This document shows positions 6,091 to 12,265 of a stretch of 12,265 bases of DNA, one piece after another. Source of the stretch: Oscillospiraceae bacterium. GTDB taxonomy: Bacteria > Bacillota > Clostridia > Oscillospirales > Ruminococcaceae. The DNA is taken from the NCBI GenBank assembly GCA_017440425.1, contig JAFSHJ010000030.1:1-12265 (forward strand), written 5' to 3'. The stretch's first letter is position 1. Each line of letters opens with the position of its first letter. The notes beneath the pieces were generated by a model. It did no database searches, was not told the origin of the DNA, and was given only the letters and a program-made list of their open reading frames with translations. The translations under genes were made by a program, and so were the position numbers.

Positions 6091-7521
6091 ATGTTTCTTT
6101 CTGAATTATTAAAGGGTATTGAATACAGCGCAAAAAAAGAGTTTGATGCGGAAATTTCGTCCGTAACATCCGATTCCCGCGCTGTCAGTGCAGGCTGTGT
6201 GTTTGTCTGCGTAAAGGGTTTGCGTTTTGACGGTCACGATGCCGCTGCGGAAGCTGTGGCAAAGGGTGCCGCCGCTGTGGTTGCGGAGCACGACGTGGGT
6301 GTGGAAAATCAGATAATTGTGGAAAACACCCGCAGCGCCTATGCAATCATCTGCGGAAATTTCTACGGTCGCCCCTGCGAAAGAGTAAAGCTCATCGGTG
6401 TGACCGGCACAAACGGAAAAACAACAATAACCATACTTATAAAAAATTTGTTGCGGCAGGCGGGCAAAAAGGTGGGACTTATCGGCACCATCCAAAATGA
6501 GATCGACGATATGTCTCTCCCGGCAAAATACACCACGCCCGATCCCCTTGAGCTGCATATGCTGTTCAAGAAGATGGCAGATGCAGGCTGTGAATATGTG
6601 GTGATGGAGGTATCCTCCCACGCATTGGATCAGCACCGTCTGGACGGCTGCCGTTTTGAGTGCGGTATCTTCACAAACCTCACTCAGGATCATCTTGACT
6701 ATCACATCACAATGGAAAACTACTATCTTGCAAAGCGCAAGCTCTTTGAAATTTCCCAAAAAGCCGTGATAAATCTGGATGACGACTATGCCGTGAGACT
6801 TGCGGGCGAGGTCAGCTGCCCTGTAAAGACCTTCTCCATCAAAAAGGTGGAGGCGGATTACACCGCTCACAACATCAGCTTTGATATGCGCGGCAGCAGC
6901 TTTGATATTGCAGGCTACGGCGAGATAGGCAGAGTAAAGTTCCGTATGCCGGGCGAGTTTGCCGTCTCCGATGCATTGGCGGCAGGTGTTTGCGCACTCT
7001 CGCTGGGTGTGGATTTCGACACCATGGTAAAGGGACTCTGCAATTCTCCCGGTGTTCCCGGCAGAGCGGAGATTCTGGACACAGACACGGAATATACCGT
7101 TATCAGAGACTATGCCCACTCCGCAGACAGCCTTGAGAAGATACTCTCCACAGTCAAGAGCTTTGCAAAGGCAAGAGTTGTGGTGCTGTTTGGCTGTGCA
7201 GGCAACCGCGACAGAACAAAACGACCCAAAATGGCAAAGGCAGCATCCAAATTTGCAGATATGGTGATACTCACGTCGGATAACCCGAGAGACGAGGACG
7301 AGATGCAGATAATCAACGATGCCTTGCCCGGTCTTGACAGCAAAAAGCCGAAAAAAGTTATCCCAAACCGCTACGAGGCCATTAAGTGGGCACTTAAAAA
7401 CATGAAAAAGGACGATATTTTGGTGCTTGCGGGCAAGGGTCACGAGGATTATCAGGTTTTGGATTACGGCACAATATATTTTGACGAAAGCGAAATTGTA
7501 AAAGAACTGCTTGCAAAATAA
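6091..7521 (+). CDS. murE: UDP-MurNAc-L-Ala-D-Glu:meso-diaminopimelate ligase MurE
   Basis: A 476-residue cytoplasmic ATP-dependent ligase that adds the third stem-peptide residue to UDP-MurNAc-Ala-Glu. The N-terminal substrate domain contains SDSR. The ATP-binding loop GTNGKT is at 106-111, YTTPDPLE and EVSSHAL mark the central domain, and YLAKRKLFE around Lys215 is the usual carbamylated-lysine region. The C-terminal domain has the DNPR motif at 397-400, which in this family marks meso-diaminopimelate rather than L-lysine specificity. The common VDYAHTPDSL segment reads RDYAHSADSL (339-348). The start ATG has GGAGG at 6082-6086, 4 bases upstream. A 97-base gap separates it from the PBP gene, including a 10-bp perfect palindrome at 6058-6067. 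murF, the usual next gene, is absent; mraY follows after 49 bases. Confidence 0.96.
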   Translation: MFLSELLKGIEYSAKKEFDAEISSVTSDSRAVSAGCVFVCVKGLRFDGHDAAAEAVAKGAAAVVAEHDVGVENQIIVENTRSAYAIICGNFYGRPCERVKLIGVTGTNGKTTITILIKNLLRQAGKKVGLIGTIQNEIDDMSLPAKYTTPDPLELHMLFKKMADAGCEYVVMEVSSHALDQHRLDGCRFECGIFTNLTQDHLDYHITMENYYLAKRKLFEISQKAVINLDDDYAVRLAGEVSCPVKTFSIKKVEADYTAHNISFDMRGSSFDIAGYGEIGRVKFRMPGEFAVSDALAAGVCALSLGVDFDTMVKGLCNSPGVPGRAEILDTDTEYTVIRDYAHSADSLEKILSTVKSFAKARVVVLFGCAGNRDRTKRPKMAKAASKFADMVILTSDNPRDEDEMQIINDALPGLDSKKPKKVIPNRYEAIKWALKNMKKDDILVLAGKGHEDYQVLDYGTIYFDESEIVKELLAK

Positions 7522-7570
7522 ACTGAGACACGAAAAACTTTAACAAAAGTGTATCGGAGGATGCTTGTAA

Positions 7571-8587
7571 ATGGAAGGATATATGACGATAATAGTTGCG
7601 GCTGTCGCCTTTGTTGTGAGCGCAACTATGGGAAAGCTTATGATACCTTTTCTGCGCAGATTGAAGTTTGGGCAGACAATAAACGATATCGGACCCACGT
7701 GGCACAAAAGCAAGCAGGGTACACCCACAATGGGCGGTCTGCTGTTTATAATCGGAATAACCGCAGCGGTGCTTGTGGGATATCTCACCCTGATAATCAG
7801 CTCCAACCGAAACGGAATGACCGATCCTGCGGTTTCGCTGCAGAACAGAAGAATGTTGGCGGGTCTTATAATGGCGCTGGCATTTGCCTTCATCGGCTTC
7901 ACGGATGACTACATCAAGGTGGTCAAAAAGCGCAACCTCGGTCTCACCGCAAAGCAGAAGATCGTTATGCAGTTTTTGGTCGCGGTGGTCTATCTCGTAA
8001 CACTCAAGCTGGTTGGCGGACTCTCCACGGTGCTGATCGTGCCTCCCTTCGGTGAGATAGAGCTTGGAATATTCTATTATCCCCTTGCAATGATAATCAT
8101 CATCGGCTTTGTAAATGCCGTCAACCTCACCGACGGAATAGACGGTCTTGCAGGCTCCGTGACCTTTGTCTATGCGGTGGTGTTCATCGTCATCAGCGCC
8201 ATCGTCGGTTTTGACAGAAACGGAATGCTGGCTGCTGCATTGGCAGGCGGATGCCTCGGATTCCTCATCTGGAACTTCTATCCCGCAAAGGTGTTCATGG
8301 GCGACACAGGATCAATGTTCCTTGGCGGAATGGTGGTGGCGCTGGCTTTCGGTGTGGATATGCCCATAATAATCCTGCTGGCAGGTGTAATCTATCTGGT
8401 GGAAGCCTTCTCCGTTATGATCCAGGTTTTCTTCTATAAGCTCACAGGCAAGCGTCTGTTTAAAATGAGCCCCATCCATCATCATTTTGAGATGTCGGGC
8501 TACAGCGAGACAAAAATCGTTGTGCTGTTCTCCGCCGTGGCGCTCATCGGCGGCGGACTTACCGCATTGTTCGTCTATCTGCTGTGA
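7571..8587 (+). CDS. mraY: Phospho-N-acetylmuramoyl-pentapeptide transferase MraY
   Basis: A 338-residue polytopic membrane enzyme that transfers phospho-MurNAc-pentapeptide from UDP to undecaprenyl phosphate, making lipid I on the cytoplasmic face. Family motifs are intact: HKSKQGTPTMGG at 45-56, the Mg-binding DD pair at 112-113 in GFTDDYIK, NLTDGIDGL at 185-193, GDTGS at 244-248 and the HHH motif at 303-305 in SPIHHHFE. Many hydrophobic segments agree with the usual ten membrane helices. The start ATG at 7571 has GGAGG at 7556-7560, 10 bases upstream; a second in-frame ATG (codon 5) has a poorer site. Neither murF before it nor murD after it is present, unlike the common order. Confidence 0.97.
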   Translation: MEGYMTIIVAAVAFVVSATMGKLMIPFLRRLKFGQTINDIGPTWHKSKQGTPTMGGLLFIIGITAAVLVGYLTLIISSNRNGMTDPAVSLQNRRMLAGLIMALAFAFIGFTDDYIKVVKKRNLGLTAKQKIVMQFLVAVVYLVTLKLVGGLSTVLIVPPFGEIELGIFYYPLAMIIIIGFVNAVNLTDGIDGLAGSVTFVYAVVFIVISAIVGFDRNGMLAAALAGGCLGFLIWNFYPAKVFMGDTGSMFLGGMVVALAFGVDMPIIILLAGVIYLVEAFSVMIQVFFYKLTGKRLFKMSPIHHHFEMSGYSETKIVVLFSAVALIGGGLTALFVYLL

Positions 8588-8625
8588 TCTTCGGCAGATA
8601 TTTAGCAAGTTGAGAGGTGAAAGGT

Positions 8626-9852
8626 TTGGCTGCTGCTTACGAGAATGAAAACATTCCGCAGTCATCGGCGGAAAAGTCCGAAAGAAAGACCGGACTCAAA
8701 GATAAAATTAAAAACTTCAAAAGAATAAAGTGGTTTGCCAAACGAGGTCCTTTGGACGTAACCTTTCTGACCCTTGTTTTGCTTCTTATGGCATTCGGTT
8801 TGGTAATGCTGTTTTCGGCAAGCTACGCCAACGCCCGTTATAACTACGGCGACAGCTTCCACTTCATCAAGGACCAGATAGTCTTTGCTGTGGTAGGTGT
8901 TGTGGGCATGCTGGTCATCTCCTTCATCGATTACCGCGTGCTCAACAGATACGCATTTGCTGTCTATCTGCTGGCCATAGTGCTGCTGATAATCGCACTC
9001 ATCCTGCCGCCGGTCAAAGGTGACTTCCACCGCTGGATCAACCTGAGATACTTCGGTCTGCGAGGAACCTTCCAGCCATCGGAGATTGCAAAATTTGCCA
9101 TTGTTTTGTTATATGCGCGGCTGATTGCAGCCTACGGCGAAAAGATGAAGACCTTCAAATACGGTGTTGTGCCGTTTTTGATCACATTTGGTATCATCGC
9201 CGTGCTGATGCTGCTGGAGCCTCACGTTTCGGGAACGGTTCTCATCTTCACCCTTGCCGCCATAATGATGTTCGTCGGCGGAACAAGATTCAGATGGTTC
9301 GGCCTGGCGGCGGCTGCAGCTGCGGTAGCGGTAGGCATATTCCTCATAATGCCCGGCGGACTTTCCTACGCCCGTGAGCGAATAGACATCTGGCTGGATC
9401 CCTACGTTGATCCCCAGGGCGACGGCTTCCAGACCATCCAGTCCCTCATCGCCATCGGTTCGGGCGGCATAATGGGCAAAGGACTGGGCGATTCAAGGCA
9501 GAAATACCTCTACATCCCCGAGCCGCAGAACGACTTTATCTTTGCAGTTGTCTGCGAGGAGCTGGGCTTTGTGGGGGCAACCATAATCATCATTTTGTTT
9601 GCGCTGCTGGTTTGGCGCGGATTTATAATTGCAATGCGTGCAAAGGACAAATTCGGCTCAATGCTGGCGGTGGGACTGACCATGCAGGTGGGTATCCAAA
9701 CGCTGCTAAACATTGCGGTGGTCACGAACACCGTACCAAACACGGGAATATCGCTGCCCTTCTTCTCCTACGGAGGCACCGCTTTGCTGATGCTTCTGTT
9801 CCAGATGGGTGTTGTGCTCTCAATTTCACGAGAGGCAAGAATAGATAAATGA
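8626..9852 (+). CDS. ftsW: SEDS-family peptidoglycan glycosyltransferase FtsW (FtsW/SpoVE)
   Basis: A polytopic membrane protein of 408 residues with about ten hydrophobic segments. FtsW polymerises lipid II into septal glycan strands together with its cognate class B PBP. Visible SEDS motifs are FQPSEIAK starting at 149, the large extracellular loop RIDIWLDPYVDPQGDGFQ, GKGLGDSRQKYLYIPE, NDFIF with Asp303 at the position of the conserved putative catalytic aspartate, and PFFSYGG near the C-terminus. The start was set at TTG 8626 because GAGAGGTGA (8612-8620), a near-perfect anti-16S match, lies 5 bases upstream. The in-frame GTG at 8617 sits inside that Shine-Dalgarno, so it is unlikely to be the start. 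The hydrophilic N-tail of about 40 residues is variable. SpoVE is the sporulation paralogue; the two cannot be separated from sequence alone. Confidence 0.94.
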   Translation: MAAAYENENIPQSSAEKSERKTGLKDKIKNFKRIKWFAKRGPLDVTFLTLVLLLMAFGLVMLFSASYANARYNYGDSFHFIKDQIVFAVVGVVGMLVISFIDYRVLNRYAFAVYLLAIVLLIIALILPPVKGDFHRWINLRYFGLRGTFQPSEIAKFAIVLLYARLIAAYGEKMKTFKYGVVPFLITFGIIAVLMLLEPHVSGTVLIFTLAAIMMFVGGTRFRWFGLAAAAAAVAVGIFLIMPGGLSYARERIDIWLDPYVDPQGDGFQTIQSLIAIGSGGIMGKGLGDSRQKYLYIPEPQNDFIFAVVCEELGFVGATIIIILFALLVWRGFIIAMRAKDKFGSMLAVGLTMQVGIQTLLNIAVVTNTVPNTGISLPFFSYGGTALLMLLFQMGVVLSISREARIDK

Positions 9853-9894
9853 CAAACAGCTTGAACATTTAATTCAAGAAGGAGAGAGTTTTAA

Positions 9895-11025
9895 TTGAAA
9901 CTGCTTTTTGCGTGCGGCGGCACGGGCGGACACATAAATCCGGCATTGGCGGTGGCAAACTATGCCCGCTCGCAGGATGCCTCCACAGAGATACTCTTTG
10001 CAGGCAACCCCGACGGCATGGAGGCAAGGCTTGTCAAAGAGGCGGGTTATGATTTTGCATCCATCAGGGTGAGAGGTCTGCAGCGCCGTTTCAGCCTGAG
10101 GAACATAGGCAACAACATTATGGCCGCTGTCTATCTCACCACAGCAGGCGCAAGAGCAAAAAAGATAATAAAAGGCTTTGATCCGGACGTGGTAATCGGC
10201 ACCGGCGGCTATGTCAGCTGGCCCATAATGAACAAGGCGGCAGAGCTTGGCTACAAAACCCTTTCCCACGAGCAGAATGCCTTCCCCGGAATGACACAGA
10301 AGATGCTGGCAAAAAAGGTGAGCCGTATGCTGGTGGCATTTCCGGAGGCGATTGCAAGATTCCCCGAGGGGATCGACTTCGGTGTTGTGGGCAACCCGGT
10401 GAGAGAAGAGATTATTTTTGCGGACAGAGCAAAGGCAAGAGAAAAGTTCGGCATCGGCGACAGAATATGCATCCTCTCCTACGGCGGAAGCCTTGGAGCA
10501 CAGCGCATCAACGAGACTGTTGCGGATGTGATGGGCTCTCTTTGGAAAGAAGACGGAAAATATTACTTTATCCATGCAACCGGAAGATACGGCACGGAAG
10601 ATTTTCCCAAAATGCTGGATAAATACGGCATAAAGGCAGACAGGGAAAAGGGTCTTTATGTGAGAGAATACATCAACGATATGGCAGACTGCATGGCAGC
10701 AGCCGACCTGCTCATCTGCCGCTCGGGAGCAATAACTCTCAGCGAGCTGGAGGCAGCGGGAGTACCGTCCATATTGATACCCTCCCCGAACGTGGCGGAA
10801 AACCACCAATATTTCAATGCAAAGGTGCTTGCGGACAAAGAGGCTGCGCTGCTCATTGAGGAAAAAGACCTCAGCGGCGAAAAACTCACAGAGGCCGTGA
10901 AAAAACTCACCGACGACAGAGATACCTTGGCGAAATACGCAAAAAATGCGCAGAAGCTGGCAATACTGGATTCCAACAAGCTGATATATAACGAGATACT
11001 CAAGCTGGCAGGAGAGGCAAAATAA
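9895..11025 (+). CDS. murG: Undecaprenyldiphospho-muramoylpentapeptide N-acetylglucosaminyltransferase MurG
   Basis: A 376-residue GT28 (GT-B fold) enzyme that adds GlcNAc from UDP-GlcNAc to lipid I to form lipid II on the inner membrane face. The N-terminal glycine loop GGTGGH is at 8-13, with GTGGYVSWP at 102-110 and HEQN at 125-128. GGSLGAQRIN begins at 197, and the C-terminal nucleotide-sugar region CRSGAITLSELEAAGVP is followed by a PSPNVAENHQ stretch. The start is TTG at 9895, giving the expected MKLLFACGGTGGH opening; AAGGAG at 9879-9884 is 10 bases upstream. A small hairpin (9860-9865 with 9873-9878) precedes the ribosome binding site. The 42-base gap from ftsW suggests co-transcription. 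Confidence 0.97.
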   Translation: MKLLFACGGTGGHINPALAVANYARSQDASTEILFAGNPDGMEARLVKEAGYDFASIRVRGLQRRFSLRNIGNNIMAAVYLTTAGARAKKIIKGFDPDVVIGTGGYVSWPIMNKAAELGYKTLSHEQNAFPGMTQKMLAKKVSRMLVAFPEAIARFPEGIDFGVVGNPVREEIIFADRAKAREKFGIGDRICILSYGGSLGAQRINETVADVMGSLWKEDGKYYFIHATGRYGTEDFPKMLDKYGIKADREKGLYVREYINDMADCMAAADLLICRSGAITLSELEAAGVPSILIPSPNVAENHQYFNAKVLADKEAALLIEEKDLSGEKLTEAVKKLTDDRDTLAKYAKNAQKLAILDSNKLIYNEILKLAGEAK

Positions 11026-11069
11026 CAAATCTCTGCCGCAGAATGGCATATCTTTCACCCAAAAGAAGG

Positions 11070-11108
11070 GTTTTGCATAGGATATATCTGTTAAGATATC
11101 CGCAAAAC
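11070..11108 (+). other. Bulged hairpin in the murG-murA gap
   Basis: GTTTTGC (11070-11076) pairs with GCAAAAC (11102-11108), and GGATAT (11080-11085) with ATATCC (11096-11101), leaving a 3-base ATA bulge on one side and a 10-base loop. There is no T-run after it on the plus strand, so it is not a clear terminator. It lies 27 bases before the murA ATG and could influence murA expression or mRNA processing. That role is inference. Confidence 0.5.
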
Positions 11109-11135
11109 AAAACGCAGGCGAAAGGTTGATGAGAT

Positions 11136-12265
11136 ATGTCGGCAGAAAGGTACATAATTGAAGGCGGCCATCGCCTTGAAGGCAAAATCAAAATACACGG
11201 AGCAAAAAACAGTATTCTGCCAATTTTGGCGGCAACATCCCTTGCGGAGGAGCGGTGCGTTATAAAAAATTGCCCCAGGCTCTCCGATGCAAGGGCGGCA
11301 ATAGAGATATTGCGATACATAGGTTGCGGCGCAGAGCAGGCAGGAGATACCGTTACGGTGGAGCCGGCAGGCATGAAAGGCTGCGACATCCCCGAGGGAC
11401 TTATGCGGGAGATGCGCTCCTCCATTGTTTTTCTCGGTGCCATATTGGCACGCTGCAAATGCGCAAGGATGTCCTTTCCCGGCGGATGTGAGCTGGGTCC
11501 AAGACCCATTGATATCCATCTGGCGGCGCTGCGTAAAATGAATGTCAGCGTCAGGGAAAAGGGCGGAATTCTTGAGTGCGAGGCAATGGGAGAGATAAAG
11601 GGCGCGGATATTGCGCTGTCGTTCCCCAGCGTTGGCGCAACGGAGAATATAATTCTTGCGGGATGCACCGCAAAAGGCATCACCACCATAACAAATGCGG
11701 CGAGAGAGCCGGAGATAGTTGACCTTGCGGGTTTTCTCAACAACTGCGGCGCGAAGATAAGCGGCGCAGGAGAAAGCGTTATAAAGATAGAGGGTGTCCC
11801 GAAACTGCACGGCTGCAGCTACACAGTCATTCCGGACAGAATCGAGACCATAACATATATGGCGGCGGCAGCTGTCACCAAAGGCAGCCTTGAGCTGGTT
11901 GGAGCCTGTCCCGAGCACATTTCGGCAGTTATGCCAATGTTTGAAGAGTGCGGCTGCATCACGAAGGTGACCGATGGAAGGGTGAATATCTCCGCAGATG
12001 GCAGACTCAGGGCAATGCACAAGATAAGAACGATGCCCTATCCGGGATTCCCCACCGATGCGCAGGCACCGATGATGGCGGCGGCGTGCGTGGCAAAGGG
12101 AACGAGCATGTTCATCGAGACCATATTCGAAAACAGATACCGTCACGCAGCAGAGCTGATAAGGCTGGGTGCAAACATCAAAACCGAGGGCAGAGTTGCC
12201 ATTGTGGAGGGTGTTGAGCATCTGGAGGGCGCAAAGGTGCATTGCACCGATCTGCGCGGCGGTGC
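11136..12265 (+). CDS. murA: UDP-N-acetylglucosamine 1-carboxyvinyltransferase MurA, 3' end cut by window
   Basis: The first 376 codons are present of a protein usually about 420 residues long. MurA transfers enolpyruvate from PEP to UDP-GlcNAc, the first committed step of peptidoglycan synthesis, in the cytoplasm. Visible key residues are Lys24-Asn25 in GAKNSILP, the active-site loop FPGGCELGPRP with Cys118 (equivalent to Cys115 of E. coli, the fosfomycin target) and Arg123, IPDRIET in the second half, and FPTDAQ with Asp308 (equivalent to Asp305). The ATG at 11136 gives the expected short N-terminus; the ribosome binding site (AAAGG at 11121-11125) is weak and 10 bases away. The 110-base gap from murG contains a bulged hairpin. 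Bacillota often carry two MurA paralogues; this dcw-linked one cannot be assigned to MurAA or MurAB here. Confidence 0.96.
   Translation, partial: MSAERYIIEGGHRLEGKIKIHGAKNSILPILAATSLAEERCVIKNCPRLSDARAAIEILRYIGCGAEQAGDTVTVEPAGMKGCDIPEGLMREMRSSIVFLGAILARCKCARMSFPGGCELGPRPIDIHLAALRKMNVSVREKGGILECEAMGEIKGADIALSFPSVGATENIILAGCTAKGITTITNAAREPEIVDLAGFLNNCGAKISGAGESVIKIEGVPKLHGCSYTVIPDRIETITYMAAAAVTKGSLELVGACPEHISAVMPMFEECGCITKVTDGRVNISADGRLRAMHKIRTMPYPGFPTDAQAPMMAAACVAKGTSMFIETIFENRYRHAAELIRLGANIKTEGRVAIVEGVEHLEGAKVHCTDLRGG

Noticed and set aside
6109..7443. 444-residue antisense open frame over murE, with similar ones over murG and murA
   Set aside because: The same codon-bias mirror effect; the sense genes have complete family motifs.

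Overview
The window is a chromosomal stretch dominated by the division and cell wall (dcw) cluster of a Gram-positive, Clostridia-like member of the Bacillota. Four things point there: the order mraZ-rsmH-ftsL-PBP-murE-mraY-ftsW-murG-murA, a division PBP with C-terminal PASTA domains, MurG followed directly by MurA, and strong AGGAGG-type ribosome binding sites. Base composition looks close to half G+C, and the coding genes avoid TTA, CTA and TCA codons. An Oscillospiraceae/Ruminococcaceae-like gut anaerobe is my best guess, but the genus cannot be read from the sequence.

Left part, minus strand (1-1288): the 5' part of a patatin-like phospholipase gene runs off the left edge. Upstream of it lies a secreted polysaccharide deacetylase (NodB/CE4). 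The 195-base gap between them holds a near-consensus sigma-A promoter for the patatin gene. It also holds a compact 107-base inverted-repeat element (258-364) in which a long closing stem encloses three abutting hairpins. Folded, it gives a four-way junction with no unpaired base at the junction, and it would occupy most of the patatin 5' leader. This is the most unusual object in the window.

Middle (1289-1701): an AT-rich divergent intergenic region. It carries the deacetylase promoter on the minus strand and a strong mraZ promoter on the plus strand. Immediately downstream of the mraZ promoter is a run of four GG-containing repeats spaced exactly 10 bp, which matches the expected MraZ autoregulatory operator.

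Right part, plus strand (1702-12265): mraZ (regulator), rsmH (16S rRNA methyltransferase), ftsL-like (divisome scaffold), a class B PBP with two PASTA domains (septal transpeptidase), murE (meso-diaminopimelate ligase), mraY (lipid I synthase), ftsW (SEDS glycosyltransferase partner of the PBP), murG (lipid II synthase) and murA (first committed step, cut by the right edge). Together they cover precursor synthesis (MurA, MurE), the lipid-linked steps (MraY, MurG) and septal polymerisation and cross-linking (FtsW, PBP, FtsL). murF and murD are absent from their usual slots on either side of mraY. A 209-base gap before the PBP gene contains two terminator-like hairpins and may divide the cluster into two transcription units. 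rsmH, ftsW and murG all appear to start at TTG.

I do not see a new multi-gene system. The protein-coding content is ordinary. The features worth following up are the four-way-junction element, the MraZ operator layout, and the missing murD and murF.
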